A DNA stretch of 64,000 nucleotides from GCA-002726655 sp046582185 (GCA_046582185.1 JAYGEX010000040.1:186001-250000), one strand, 5' to 3'; positions 26,516-36,770 are shown, counted from the stretch's first letter. Program-made: numbers and translations. Notes: a model not told the origin generated them from the sequence alone.

Positions 26516-27409
26516 TTAACTTAGAAACTTCCTGATGACCGCATTCAGAGCATCCGGTTCATCATAATGGATCATATGCCCTGCTCCGGGGATAGATATA
26601 TGTTCTGCGTCCTTGAATAAACCTCGTCGCCGCTCAATGTCAGCATCATGATGGGCTTGCTGGTCAGACACACCCACCAAATTTTTAGTCCAGTAATCCA
26701 GAGAATTTTCGCCAGAGATAATTTGCACAGGGCATTGAATGTGCGAGTAAAGCACCTCACTCTCATCGTGAGAGAAGGTGCCCCACACCATGGCCACCCG
26801 TGAATCCCACTTCCAGCGAACGCCACCTTCTATAACCTCTTCCACGCCGTGCTCGGCAATCAATGTCGCAGTACTTTCAATTAACTTCGGGTTATTCCGC
26901 ATCAGCCTCACCCTGGCCTCCCCATCATCCTGCATTACCCTGCGTTCACCTTTTAATTCAAGCGCAGCAGAAACAAACTTACGCCAGTTTTCCACGTGCT
27001 GTTTGCCATTAGAGGCACGACGCGGCGGTCCCATGCCATCGATGAGTATCAAGCGACTTACATCTTCCGGGTATAGAGCCGCAAACTTGGAAGCGATATG
27101 CCCGCCCAGGCTATGGCCTACCAGGACCGGGCACGAGAGTTTGAAAAAATCCACAAGTGCCCTGAGATCAGCCACCAGCTGCGCCATGGAGTAACTGCCA
27201 GTATTGTCGCTATCACCGTGTCCTCGTAAATCCATTGCGACAACGTGGTATTCCGGAAACGCCGCGGCAATGCTACTCATGCTCAAGGCATGATCTCGCA
27301 TGCCGTGGATGAGCACCATTGGACTCCCCTGTTGATTGCCAAAATCAACAGCCGAAATTCGGCAATCGGCCCCGTCAAAAAAAATTCTACTCTCCATATC
27401 ACCCATCAC
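26516..27409 (-). CDS. Alpha/beta hydrolase
   Basis: A 297-residue alpha/beta-fold hydrolase. It has the oxyanion block MVLIHGMRDH, the nucleophile elbow VGHSLGG (Ser100) and the C-terminal histidine in GAGHMIHYDEP (His278); the strand AMDLRGHGDSD follows the usual position. It is probably a cytoplasmic esterase, meta-cleavage-type or epoxide/dehalogenase-like hydrolase. The substrate is unknown. Its stop codon lies inside a 16-bp inverted repeat (TTAAGAA-CA-TTCTTAA at 26504-26519). Confidence 0.88.
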   Translation of the reverse strand: MMGDMESRIFFDGADCRISAVDFGNQQGSPMVLIHGMRDHALSMSSIAAAFPEYHVVAMDLRGHGDSDNTGSYSMAQLVADLRALVDFFKLSCPVLVGHSLGGHIASKFAALYPEDVSRLILIDGMGPPRRASNGKQHVENWRKFVSAALELKGERRVMQDDGEARVRLMRNNPKLIESTATLIAEHGVEEVIEGGVRWKWDSRVAMVWGTFSHDESEVLYSHIQCPVQIISGENSLDYWTKNLVGVSDQQAHHDADIERRRGLFKDAEHISIPGAGHMIHYDEPDALNAVIRKFLS

Positions 27410-27737
27410 TACTTCAATATTGATTTAATCCACCGATTACTATTTACCAGGCCAGCTATTAACCTCTGTAAGTGTTTCCTTGCGGAGGCTTGAACTTTAC
27501 AGCCAGGGTAAGTAACTCTTATCAGCGCGATAAAGAATATATACAATATTAAATGATCTCACACCTATTCAAGTTGTTTTGCTCCTATAGACACGCCAAG
27601 ATAATTTGAACAGATAACGATCTTGTAGCTGAGTCTCAGACTTCGGCCTAATATCGAAGAACACTCTTTCGGTATCGATCTCTTATAGATTTAGTGTAGA
27701 TTAGCTAACATTTATCAACTCTAGGATTTAGTCTCCA
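27410..27737. other. Intergenic, divergent promoter region
   Basis: About 328 AT-rich bases between the divergent alpha/beta hydrolase and M16 protease genes. It must hold both promoters, but I see no clear -35/-10 pair, inverted repeat or RNA-like structure. Confidence 0.4.
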
Positions 27738-30470
27738 ATGCAATTTTTAATGCCCTTGATTCTTCTATTCATCAGTTGCAATTCTCTTGCCGCATCGGAC
27801 CCATTCGATCTCGATGTAGATATTCCCTATACCCTGCACACCCTGGAGAACGGCTTAACGCTAATCGTTCATGAAGACCACAAGGCGCCAATCGCTGCAG
27901 TTAATATCTGGTACCACGTCGGCTCGAAGGACGAGAAGGCAGGCAAAACTGGCTTTGCGCATCTGTTCGAGCACTTAATGTTCAACGGCAGTGAGAACTA
28001 CAATGATGATTACATGCGAGCTACTGAAAAATTAGGCGCAACCACGCTGAATGGCACCACCAGCTTTGATCGAACCAACTACTTCCAGAACGTCCCTATC
28101 AATGCACTTGATTCTATTCTCTGGCTTGAATCTGATCGTATGGGCCACCTTCTTGGCGCCATTACCCAGGACAAGCTCGATGAGCAGAGAGCAGTCGTCA
28201 AAAACGAGAAACGCCAGGGTGAAAATTCACCCTACGGAAAGGCCGCCATCATTCAATACGACAATATTTACCCTGCTGGCCACCCTTATTCCTGGACACC
28301 TATTGGTACAATGGAAGACCTGGATGCTGCGAGTCTGGACGATGTGCATCAGTGGTTCAAGAAACATTATGGTGCCGCCAATACCGTCATTGTGGTTGCC
28401 GGAGATGTGAATACAGCGGAGATTATCAACAAGGTCGAATACTATTTTGGTGACGTCGAACCTGGCCCTCCCCTGACTCATCACGAATCCTGGGTGGCAA
28501 AGCTGACAGGAACCAAAGTCCAGATATCCCATGATCGTGTCCCACAAACGATGATCCTCAAATCCTGGAATACACCTGGCCACAGTACAAAAGATTCTAA
28601 CTATCTTAGTATGGTTGGCGCAGTACTGAGCAGCGGTAAAAATTCGAGACTCTATCAACGACTTGTTTACAATGAGCAATTGGTCTCTACGGTTAGCGCT
28701 TATGTTTCCGGATATGAAATCGCCGGTACATTCGAAATTTCTGCCATGGTTAATCCCGGCGTAGATGAAGACAAGGTCAATGCGATTATCGATGAAGAGC
28801 TGGCGAAGTTCCTGAAGAATGGGCCCACTCGTAAAGAGCTGGAAAGGGTCAAGATTCAGAACATTAGTGGATTCATCCGCGCCCTGGAGAAAGTGGGCGG
28901 GTTTGGAGGCAAGTCTGACTTATTGGCATCAAACTATATCTACAACGGCGATCCCTCCTTCTACCAGAAGGAACTCGAGTGGGTAAAAGAAGCCACCCGC
29001 AAGGATCTTAAAAACACGGCAATCAAATGGCTCTCCGATGGGCTGTATCATCTGGAAATACGTGCCTATCCTGAGATGCAAAGCATCGATACAGGCGTTG
29101 ACCGCAGTGGCATTCCTGTACCCGGTACACCGCCAATAGCAGCATTTGATTCATTTGAACGGGCGGAACTCAGCAACGGGTTAAAAGTCATATTTGCCAG
29201 AAGGGATACCATCCCAACCATTCAGATGCAGGTATCGCTGGACGCAGGTTATGCATCGGATCAGTTCGGCAAGCCTGGCACAGCAAAACTCGCCATGAAT
29301 ATGCTGGATGAGGGTACCAAGCGGCGCAGTACACTGGAAATAAACGAAGAACTCATCTTGTTAGGTGCCAGCATCAGCACCGGATCCAATCTTGATACTT
29401 CATTCGTCAGTTTATCAACGCTGACATCGACCCTGGATAACTCACTGGATTTGTTTGCGGATGTTGTACTAAACCCTTCGTTCCCGGAAGAGGAACTGGA
29501 GCGGCTGCGATTACAACTCATCACAGGTATATCGAGGGAGCAGCAAAGTCCGCTCGCCATGGCTCAGCGCGTTCTGCCGGAACTGTTGTACGGCAAGAAA
29601 CATGCTTACGGAAATCCGCGTACTGGCTCGGGAACCGTTAGCTCTGTGAAGAGTATCACCCTGGATGAGATCAGGAATTTCCACAAGACATGGTTCAAGG
29701 CAAACCATGCAACCATGATCATCGTCGGCGATACAACTCTCGATATTATGCTGCCTAAATTAGAAAAAGCCTTTGGCAAGTGGCAGAGCGGCTCCATTCC
29801 CACAAAGAATATCAGCGAGGTTCCACAACAGGATCACACCAGCATCTATCTGGTGGATCGGCCTGGCTCCGAACAATCGATCTTGTTTGCCGCACAACTG
29901 GCGACGCCTAAGGCAAACCCGGATGAAATAGCCACCGAAGCAATGAACGACATCATTGGCGGCATGACCACATCGCGGATCAATATGAACCTGAGGGAGG
30001 ACAAAGGCTGGACCTACGGCGCCCAGACTGGCTTGTTCAACGCCAAGGGACAGAGGATATTTTTTGTCTATTCAAGTGTCCAGACAGATAAGACCAGAGA
30101 ATCCATAGAAGAAGTGATCAAAGAGCTCAACAACTTCATTGCAGATGTTCCGGCCACACAAACGGAGCTAGACAAGTCCGTTACCAACAATACGCTATCC
30201 TTATCAGGGAGATGGGAAACAGCAGGCGCAGTTCTTGGATCGATATCCCAGCTTGTTCAATATGGCTTGCCCGATAGGTATTTTAACGAGTATGCAAGCA
30301 AGGTGAGCGCCCTTTCCCTTGATGACGTCCATGCCGTTGCCCGTAAGATCATCAACCCGGACAGGATGGTCTGGGTCGTTGTTGGCGACAAAGCTGTAAT
30401 TGAACCCGAGTTAAAGAAGCTGGGCCTTGGCGAGGTTCATATTATCGATGCCGATGGCAACAGGCAGTGA
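27738..30470 (+). CDS. M16 family zinc protease (pitrilysin/insulinase type), exported
   Basis: A 910-residue metalloprotease with two M16 repeats, the size of periplasmic PqqL- or zinc-protease-like members. A signal peptide (residues 1-20, ending SLAA) exports it. The first domain has the inverted zinc motif HLFEH (His75, Glu78, His79) with the distal glutamate Glu157 in VKNEKRQ. The second domain (from about residue 480) lacks the motif, as usual, but keeps MQVSLDAGYASDQFGKPGTA and ERLRLQLITGI blocks. It would degrade short peptides in the periplasm. Its 3' end overlaps the CoA-transferase gene. Confidence 0.92.
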   Translation: MQFLMPLILLFISCNSLAASDPFDLDVDIPYTLHTLENGLTLIVHEDHKAPIAAVNIWYHVGSKDEKAGKTGFAHLFEHLMFNGSENYNDDYMRATEKLGATTLNGTTSFDRTNYFQNVPINALDSILWLESDRMGHLLGAITQDKLDEQRAVVKNEKRQGENSPYGKAAIIQYDNIYPAGHPYSWTPIGTMEDLDAASLDDVHQWFKKHYGAANTVIVVAGDVNTAEIINKVEYYFGDVEPGPPLTHHESWVAKLTGTKVQISHDRVPQTMILKSWNTPGHSTKDSNYLSMVGAVLSSGKNSRLYQRLVYNEQLVSTVSAYVSGYEIAGTFEISAMVNPGVDEDKVNAIIDEELAKFLKNGPTRKELERVKIQNISGFIRALEKVGGFGGKSDLLASNYIYNGDPSFYQKELEWVKEATRKDLKNTAIKWLSDGLYHLEIRAYPEMQSIDTGVDRSGIPVPGTPPIAAFDSFERAELSNGLKVIFARRDTIPTIQMQVSLDAGYASDQFGKPGTAKLAMNMLDEGTKRRSTLEINEELILLGASISTGSNLDTSFVSLSTLTSTLDNSLDLFADVVLNPSFPEEELERLRLQLITGISREQQSPLAMAQRVLPELLYGKKHAYGNPRTGSGTVSSVKSITLDEIRNFHKTWFKANHATMIIVGDTTLDIMLPKLEKAFGKWQSGSIPTKNISEVPQQDHTSIYLVDRPGSEQSILFAAQLATPKANPDEIATEAMNDIIGGMTTSRINMNLREDKGWTYGAQTGLFNAKGQRIFFVYSSVQTDKTRESIEEVIKELNNFIADVPATQTELDKSVTNNTLSLSGRWETAGAVLGSISQLVQYGLPDRYFNEYASKVSALSLDDVHAVARKIINPDRMVWVVVGDKAVIEPELKKLGLGEVHIIDADGNRQ

Positions 30471-32748
30471 GAGACATCATTTAGTGCCCCTCAGTGGCCT
30501 TACAGTTTTAGACCTATCCTCCGGCCCGGCCGGAGGCATGGCGACCATGATCCTGGCTGACTTCGGCGCCAGAGTCACTCGCATCATTGATCTAGAGTTC
30601 AACTACCTGAATGAAATTCCGTCAGCCAGGATGTGGCTGCGAGGCAAGGCAACGGAATCCGGCTTTTCCAAATTACTCAAATCTGTTGATATCATCATTA
30701 TCACCGAACCCAATAGTTTTACAGATATAGACTACGACAGTTGCAAGCGCGTAAACCCTGATGTGATTTATTGTTCGGTCACCGCGTTTCCCGAAGACAG
30801 CAAACTTCCACTTTATGAGGAGCTCGTTGCCGCAAAGCTCGGCCGAATGAAATCAATGGAAGGAATAACCAGAGAAAATGGCCCAGGCTTTTCTGCCGTG
30901 CCTGTAGCAACACACGCAACAAGCCTGAACATCGTTTCCGGCGTACTGGCCGCCGTCTTCAAGAGAATTCACGGCGGCGGCGGACAGAAAGTAACGACCA
31001 GCCTTGCCCAGGGGCTGATGCCATATGATCAGGGCGCATCACTTTCCGCCCAGGTGATGGAGGCAAGCACGCTACCAGCACCGTCGAGTATTATGCCAAC
31101 CCTGAACTACCACCCCGTTCAATGTGCGGATGGAAAATGGTTACAGTTGGGTAATCTATTACCTCATCTGTTTAGTAGCTTTATGCGCGTGATAGGGCTT
31201 GAGCAAAGTATTGCCAGTGCAACGATGGGTCGTGAGCAGCGAGAAGCCGTTCGCGATGAGATACTGATACGAATGCAATCCAGAACTCGCGATGAATGGA
31301 TGAAGCTATTTGTTGAAGATGGGGGGATAGCTGCCCACCCCTACCTTGTCGCAGAAGAAACGCTTCAGGATGAAGACATGACAATGAACGGCCATGTCAT
31401 CGAACTGGATGGAGTGACGCAACTAGGGCCTCTTGCCAGATTAACCAGAACGCCAGCCAATATAAGCCGCGAGGCTAAAGAGAACACCGGTGGATCATGG
31501 CGCGCCTCAGCAGATCAGGACACATCCGATACGCTGCCGCTCAATGGCATTACTGTACTTGAACTTGCGACCATCATTGCCGCACCACTCGCTGCCTCGT
31601 TTCTTGCGGACATGGGCGCAAGGGTTATAAAGGTTGAGGCAATTGGCGGCGAACCTTACCGACATATGGCGGGAGGCATCGGTGCCACTCGCTGCAATCA
31701 AGGCAAGGAAAGCATCTCCGTCAACCTGAAGTCAGCTGAAGGTCAGAAGATCGTACAGATGCTTGCCAGTACCGCCGATATCTTAATTCACAACTATCGC
31801 CCGGGCGTTCCTGAACGCCTCGGCATCAACTACGAAGAACTGGCGAAGGACAACCCTGACCTGATCTACATCTCTGCAAACGGCTACGGGCCAAATGGAC
31901 CCGGCGCGCTCAGGCCATCGACCCACCCGATCCCGGGCGCCGCAATGGGAGGTGCACTGCAACAGGTGGGATTATCAAGTTTCCATGAAGATTCAAGGCT
32001 GCAGTCAGTTGCAGAACTTCGAGAATCAGCGCGACGCATCATGAGAGCCAATGAGGTTAATCCAGACCCTAATACCTCGATGGTAATTTGCGCAAGCAGC
32101 ATACTTGGACTCATTGCGCGGCAATCATCCGGAGCGGGACAGCAGATTTTTGTTGATATGTTTGGCGCCAATGCCTATGCCAACTTTGATGACATGATTC
32201 ATTATGATGGCAAGCCAGCGCGGCCCTCTCTTGGCGAAACCCTAAGCGGCCCGAAGAATTTATATCGCTTGTACAACACTAAAGATGGATGGATATTCCT
32301 TGGAATCAAGACTGACAACGAATGGTCTGACTTCTGCCGCCTTGCTGCACCGCAACTCAATGAACAATTTGGCGGCGCATTGACTAACGAGAGTAATGAA
32401 TTTTCTGAAGCCTTAAGCAGCCTCTTCACAACAAAAACTGCCCAGCAATGGGAAGCTTTGCTGCTTGTCGCCGGAATCCCCTGCGTCGTTGCAGACCGCC
32501 TGGATCTACCAGAATTCTTCAAGGAGGAAGCACACGATAATTCACCGTATATGGTAAAGGTCAGGCATGAGGACTTTGGCGAATATTATCGGCACAAACC
32601 AATGCTTGAATTTAGCACGGGTGTGACCACTCCTCTTGCCGGTGTCAGACCAGGAGTTGATGGCCAGACAATATTGGCAGCCCAGGGTTATTCCACAGCC
32701 GAGATCGAAGACCTGTTCAAGCAGGAAATCGTCTGGAGTATCCAATAG
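30448..32748 (+). CDS. Double-domain CaiB/BaiF CoA-transferase (family III)
   Basis: About 766 residues, twice the usual family III CoA-transferase length. Two CaiB/BaiF domains are visible in tandem: the first starts LSGLTVLDLSSGPAGGMATM and the second, at about residue 370, GITVLELATIIAAPLAASFLADMGARVIKVE. The second keeps the strongest family blocks, such as NQGKESISVNLKSAEG, LIHNYRPGVPERLGI and ANGYGPNGPG. The enzyme moves CoA between carboxylic acids in catabolism. ATG 30448 or 30454 is the likely start; both overlap the M16 stop, giving translational coupling. The LLM enzyme at 32847 follows by 98 bases. Confidence 0.9.
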   Translation: MPMATGSERHHLVPLSGLTVLDLSSGPAGGMATMILADFGARVTRIIDLEFNYLNEIPSARMWLRGKATESGFSKLLKSVDIIIITEPNSFTDIDYDSCKRVNPDVIYCSVTAFPEDSKLPLYEELVAAKLGRMKSMEGITRENGPGFSAVPVATHATSLNIVSGVLAAVFKRIHGGGGQKVTTSLAQGLMPYDQGASLSAQVMEASTLPAPSSIMPTLNYHPVQCADGKWLQLGNLLPHLFSSFMRVIGLEQSIASATMGREQREAVRDEILIRMQSRTRDEWMKLFVEDGGIAAHPYLVAEETLQDEDMTMNGHVIELDGVTQLGPLARLTRTPANISREAKENTGGSWRASADQDTSDTLPLNGITVLELATIIAAPLAASFLADMGARVIKVEAIGGEPYRHMAGGIGATRCNQGKESISVNLKSAEGQKIVQMLASTADILIHNYRPGVPERLGINYEELAKDNPDLIYISANGYGPNGPGALRPSTHPIPGAAMGGALQQVGLSSFHEDSRLQSVAELRESARRIMRANEVNPDPNTSMVICASSILGLIARQSSGAGQQIFVDMFGANAYANFDDMIHYDGKPARPSLGETLSGPKNLYRLYNTKDGWIFLGIKTDNEWSDFCRLAAPQLNEQFGGALTNESNEFSEALSSLFTTKTAQQWEALLLVAGIPCVVADRLDLPEFFKEEAHDNSPYMVKVRHEDFGEYYRHKPMLEFSTGVTTPLAGVRPGVDGQTILAAQGYSTAEIEDLFKQEIVWSIQ

Positions 32749-32846
32749 GACAATAAGTCCACTAAAAGGTATGCTCTGAATTCCTGACATAAATTCTAGG
32801 AAAAAATCTCCTAAGAACAAATAAAGGAAACCACAGAGGAAACGAA

Positions 32847-34085
32847 ATGAAATTCGGCATTTTTTACGAGCACCAGATACCAAGACCGTGGACTGAAGAC
32901 GGAGAGCACAAGCTCTTCAAGAACGCCCTTACGCAGATCGAGCTGGCGGACAAGCTCGGCTACGACTATGCCTGGGAAGTGGAACATCATTTTCTGGAAG
33001 AATACTCTCATTCATCTGCCCCTGAAGTGTTCCTGGCTGCAGCGAGTCAGCGCACCAAAAACATCAGGCTCGGCCATGGCATTATTCAACTGACCACCAA
33101 CCATCCAGCACGAGTTGCAGAGAAGGTCTCAACCCTGGACCTGCTCTCTGACGGGCGTGTCGAGCTTGGCCTTGGTGAAGGCGCATCAGTCACGGAACTG
33201 CATCCGTTTAATCTCCGCTTTCGTGACAAGCGGGATGTCTGGGAGGACGCCGTACGCTGTACCCTGCCAATGTTTTATAACGATGGTTGGGAATATGATG
33301 GCGAATTTTTCAAATTCCCACTACGCGCTGTTTTACCCAAGCCATACCAGAAACCTCATCCGCCGCTCTGGGTTGCCTGTTCACAACTGGACACGATTCG
33401 CTACGCCGCTCACCGGGGCATGGGTGCACTTTCTTTCAAATTTGTGGACCTCAAAGCATCTGAGGCCTGGGTCAATGCTTACTACAATACCTTCGTGAAC
33501 GATCTGGAGAAACTTTGCGATTACCAGACCAATCCAAATATTGCAGTGGTTTCCGGCTTTATGTGCTGTAAAACAGACGAAGAAGCCTGGCAGAAAGCCG
33601 ATGGCTGGACCTTCTTCCAGTTCGCCTTGCAGCTCTATAACAAGGAAGGCCCATTTGAGCCTGGCACAGTGAGCATCTGGGACAAATATCAGGAATGGAA
33701 ACAAACACCAGAGGGACAGAAGCGATCGGGCAGCGAGCTTATCGGCTCCCCGGACACCATTCGACAAAAGCTCCGAGAACTTGCAGATACCAATGTGGAT
33801 CAAGTGATATTGCTTAACCAGGCAGGTAAAAATACCCACGAGGATATTTGCGCCAGCCTGGAACTGTTCGCAAAGGAAATCATGCCGGAATTCCATGCAG
33901 GTGAGGAAAGGCATCAGGAATGGAAGCGAGCCGTACTTAACGGAGAAATTCAGCTGGAGGAAATCGATACCAACCCCTTCAACTTCAAAGCACGGGGAAA
34001 GCCAAGCAAGTTGTCGAGCAAAGATGAGCAGAACCGTAATATGATTTCAGGTGTTGTTGGAAGACCCGCGGCTGAGTCTCCCTAA
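32847..34085 (+). CDS. LLM class flavin-dependent oxidoreductase
   Basis: A 412-residue luciferase-like oxidoreductase, longer than the typical 300-350. Blocks are YDYAWEVEHHFLEEYSHSS, IRLGHGIIQLTTNHPARVAEKVSTLDLLSDGR and VELGLGEGASVTELHPF, then PHPPLWVACSQLDTIRYAAHRG, and GSPDTIRQKLRELADTNVDQVIL at the C-terminal barrel. It would use reduced FMN or F420 and act on a small organic substrate. The ATG has an AGAGGA ribosome binding site at seven bases. It follows the CoA-transferase in the same direction, which fits a degradation pathway. Confidence 0.9.
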   Translation: MKFGIFYEHQIPRPWTEDGEHKLFKNALTQIELADKLGYDYAWEVEHHFLEEYSHSSAPEVFLAAASQRTKNIRLGHGIIQLTTNHPARVAEKVSTLDLLSDGRVELGLGEGASVTELHPFNLRFRDKRDVWEDAVRCTLPMFYNDGWEYDGEFFKFPLRAVLPKPYQKPHPPLWVACSQLDTIRYAAHRGMGALSFKFVDLKASEAWVNAYYNTFVNDLEKLCDYQTNPNIAVVSGFMCCKTDEEAWQKADGWTFFQFALQLYNKEGPFEPGTVSIWDKYQEWKQTPEGQKRSGSELIGSPDTIRQKLRELADTNVDQVILLNQAGKNTHEDICASLELFAKEIMPEFHAGEERHQEWKRAVLNGEIQLEEIDTNPFNFKARGKPSKLSSKDEQNRNMISGVVGRPAAESP

Positions 34086-34125
34086 CCACTAACGATCTCT
34101 TGAACAGCCTCGATCAGGCATAAGC

Positions 34126-34178
34126 TTCTTAAAAACACCGTGAGTTAGGGAGAGGTATCCCCTCGACCTAACCTACGG
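34126..34178 (-). terminator. Rho-independent terminator after deoD
   Basis: On the minus strand a long imperfect hairpin (34138-34178, core CCTCGACCTAA / TTAGGGAGAGG with a two-base internal mismatch and an outer CCGTAGG / CACGG arm) is followed by TGTTTTTAAG. It lies 34 bases past the deoD stop and would end the deoB-deoD transcript. Confidence 0.65.
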
Positions 34179-34211
34179 ACTACGCGAGATATCTATGTTG
34201 AGCCAAGCTTA

Positions 34212-34919
34212 TCATTCTGCAATCGCAGTCTTCAGACCAAGTTCTATGCCCTCATTCAGAGAGAATTGACGCTCGTCCCCGCTTAGCTTCTCACCGCTGC
34301 GAATATGATCAGTCACCGTACATAGTGCCAGAGCCTTGGCACCGAATTCGACAGCACAAGCATAAAGCCCGGCTACCTCCATCTCTACTCCCAGAACATT
34401 GTAGCGCTCCATTACGTCAAACATTTCCGTATCTGGTGTGTAAAAAAGATCGGCTGTAAACACATTACCAACATGTACATTAAGGGAAGCCTCTCGTGCA
34501 TGACCTACAACGGACTCCAATAAGCCAAAGTCACAGATAGCTGCGTAATCATAATTCTTGAAGCGAATTCGGTTCACATTTGAATCGGTACAGGCTCCCA
34601 TAGCAATAACCACGTCACGAATTTTGACTTCTGAACTTATGGCGCCGCAGCTACCAACCCTGATAATTTTCTTTACGCCAAATTCAGTGATGAGCTCTTT
34701 TGCGTAAATAGACACCGACGGAATGCCCATACCGGAACCCATGACAGAAATTCTTTTACCTTGATACTCGCCGGTATAGCCCAGCATATTGCGCAGGTTC
34801 GTGACCTCTCGTACATTTTCAAGATAAGTCTCGGCAATATACTTTGCACGTAATGGGTCGCCGGGCAGTACAACACTTTCTGCAAAATCTCCAGGCTCGG
34901 CGTTAATGTGTGGTGTCAT
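34212..34919 (-). CDS. deoD: Purine-nucleoside phosphorylase DeoD-type
   Basis: A 235-residue hexameric-type purine nucleoside phosphorylase (cleaves purine (deoxy)ribonucleosides with phosphate). It is full length. Family blocks are FAESVVLPGDPLRAKYIAE (phosphate loop), GYTGEYQGKRISVMGSGMG, KKIIRVGSCGAI and NVLGVEMEVAGLYA, ending with VTDHIRSGEKLS. It follows deoB by 71 bases in the same direction, so both work in nucleoside salvage: DeoD releases ribose-1-phosphate and DeoB converts it to ribose-5-phosphate. A terminator lies downstream. Confidence 0.95.
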   Translation of the reverse strand: MTPHINAEPGDFAESVVLPGDPLRAKYIAETYLENVREVTNLRNMLGYTGEYQGKRISVMGSGMGIPSVSIYAKELITEFGVKKIIRVGSCGAISSEVKIRDVVIAMGACTDSNVNRIRFKNYDYAAICDFGLLESVVGHAREASLNVHVGNVFTADLFYTPDTEMFDVMERYNVLGVEMEVAGLYACAVEFGAKALALCTVTDHIRSGEKLSGDERQFSLNEGIELGLKTAIAE

Positions 34920-34990
34920 GACTTACCTCTGTGTGAATAGGCCGATTTCGGCTCTTGGGATGTTGTAAAAGGGAAGCGACTTTATCCAGG

Positions 34991-36208
34991 TCAATTCAGG
35001 AAGCTGGTGCCATATTCAAGGCTGGGAAGGCCATAGAAGCTCGAGAGGCTCTGCCCGATATCAGCAAAGGTATCTCTACGACCAAGAGAACCCGAACTCA
35101 CTGCTCCCCCATACACCAGTACAGGAATGTGTTCCCTGGTGTGGTCGCTGCCGGGCCAGGTTGGATCGCAGCCATGGTCGGCGGTGATGATGAGTAGGTC
35201 CCGGTCGTCCAGCTCATGCAATATCTCAGGCAGTCTCTTATCGAAGCTCTCCAGCGCCCGCGCATAACCGGTAACATCGCGCCGATGCCCGTATTCTGAA
35301 TCGAAATCCACGAAGTTCGTAAAGACAAGACTATTTTCCGGCGCTGTCTTTATGGATGTTAGCGTGGCATCGAAGAGTGCATCCAATCCGGTCGCTTTGA
35401 CTTTCCTGGAAATCCCCTGCTCCGCAAAAATATCGGAGATCTTGCCTATTGCAATCACCTCACTTTCATTGTTGTAAAGTTTGTCGAGCAAGGTTGGGGC
35501 TGGCGGCTTGACGGAAAGGTCTTTGCGATTTCCTGTTCTCTTAAAGTCTGATTTACCGGTTCCAACAAAAGGCCTCGCAATCACTCTGCAGATATTAAAT
35601 TCGGTGAGAAGCGAGAATGCAATCCGGGAGATTTCAAGCAGACGATCAAGGCCGAAGGACTCTTCATGACAGGCGATCTGAAATACGCTGTCTGCCGAAG
35701 TGTAGACAATAGGCTTGCCTGTGCGTATATGTTCTTCACCGAGGCGCTGAATAATCTCCGTTCCGGAAGCCTGACAATTGCCGAGTACCCCGGGCAAACC
35801 AGCCCTCTCAATAAACGCATCAAGCAAGGATTCGGGAAAGCTGTCTTCGGCTTCGGTGAAATAACCCCAGTCAAATAGGACAGGCACGCCAGTCATTTCC
35901 CAATGGCCACTGGAAGTATCCTTACCGCTACTAAGTTCCATGGCATGACCATAAGCGGCCAGGGGCTGGTCGGTAGGTTCGCACTGGGACGGAAACTGCC
36001 CACTACTTTCCTTTGCTGCGTGCATTAAACCCAGCGAGCTTAGTGTGGGTAAATTCAATGGGCCCGAGCGACCAATATCAGCCTTTCCGAGCGCACATTG
36101 TTCTGCAATGTGACCAAGGGTATTAGCACCAAGGTCACCAAAATCTTTGGCGTCGTCTGTAGCCCCAATGCCAAAAGAATCCAGGACCAGTATGATACCT
36201 CTCTTCAT
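34991..36208 (-). CDS. deoB: Phosphopentomutase
   Basis: A 405-residue metal-dependent phosphopentomutase of the alkaline-phosphatase superfamily, converting (deoxy)ribose-1-phosphate to the 5-phosphate. The N-terminal metal Asp10 is in GIILVLDSFGIGATDDA, with GANTLGHIAE following, SSGKDTSSGHWEM in the middle (the phosphothreonine region) and the C-terminal IITADHGCDPTWPGSDHTREHIPVL metal block. It is the first gene of the deoB-deoD pair. No deoA or deoC is next to them here. Confidence 0.95.
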   Translation of the reverse strand: MKRGIILVLDSFGIGATDDAKDFGDLGANTLGHIAEQCALGKADIGRSGPLNLPTLSSLGLMHAAKESSGQFPSQCEPTDQPLAAYGHAMELSSGKDTSSGHWEMTGVPVLFDWGYFTEAEDSFPESLLDAFIERAGLPGVLGNCQASGTEIIQRLGEEHIRTGKPIVYTSADSVFQIACHEESFGLDRLLEISRIAFSLLTEFNICRVIARPFVGTGKSDFKRTGNRKDLSVKPPAPTLLDKLYNNESEVIAIGKISDIFAEQGISRKVKATGLDALFDATLTSIKTAPENSLVFTNFVDFDSEYGHRRDVTGYARALESFDKRLPEILHELDDRDLLIITADHGCDPTWPGSDHTREHIPVLVYGGAVSSGSLGRRDTFADIGQSLSSFYGLPSLEYGTSFLN

Positions 36209-36321
36209 TGAACTTTTAGTCCTCTCAACAAATTTGATCTAAATGCTGATATCAAAACCGAGAGAATGCTACAGCGCTACCAAATCTTCAACCGAATCGT
36301 TCACCAGTATAAGGTGAATTA

Positions 36322-36750
36322 TCAGTACTGGTTCTTTTTGGCCGGGATATCGCTGAGATATTCGACAAATTCCCACTCGAAGCCATTTTTATCAAAGAAA
36401 TAGGCACGTTTTCGATGAGGGTGCCCTTCCAGAGCAGAGAGGTCTGTTGGCTTATACCCCTCAAGTGCCATCCGATCAATTAGACCGTCCATATCCTCTA
36501 CAACGAATCCCAGATGGTTAATGCCATCATTGATATATCTTGTGTCTGATCTTGCCGATGGCGTACCGTTTTCCTGTAGAGCCAGATAAGTCTCATCATT
36601 GCCAAAATGACACCAGGTACCTGCTGATTTATCCTCACCGAGGAATCCCCCACCGCGCACGCTGAAGTCAGGAAAGGCAGCGCCAAGGAACTTCTTCGCC
36701 TCATCCGCAGATTTTACAGTGATGTTTGCATGCTCAAGCAGTAACTTCAT
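36322..36750 (-). CDS. VOC family (glyoxalase/dioxygenase-fold) protein
   Basis: A 142-residue protein of the vicinal-oxygen-chelate superfamily: LLLEHANITVKSADEAKKFLGAAFPDFSV at the N-terminus, NHLGFVVEDMDGLIDRMALEGYK in the middle and KRAYFFDKNGFEWEFVEYLSD at the end. The H-N, H and E positions of a metal site (His8, His76-like, Glu128-like) are recognisable. The reaction is unknown. It is divergent from the SufR-like regulator, and the operator repeats between them suggest that the regulator controls it. Confidence 0.86.
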   Translation of the reverse strand: MKLLLEHANITVKSADEAKKFLGAAFPDFSVRGGGFLGEDKSAGTWCHFGNDETYLALQENGTPSARSDTRYINDGINHLGFVVEDMDGLIDRMALEGYKPTDLSALEGHPHRKRAYFFDKNGFEWEFVEYLSDIPAKKNQY

Positions 36751-36770
36751 TGTAGTGCCTTATTTCAATT

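Noticed and set aside
26504..26519. TTAAGAA-CA-TTCTTAA inverted repeat as an operator
   Set aside because: It overlaps the 3' end of the hydrolase gene and is AT-rich with only a two-base loop; it is probably incidental.
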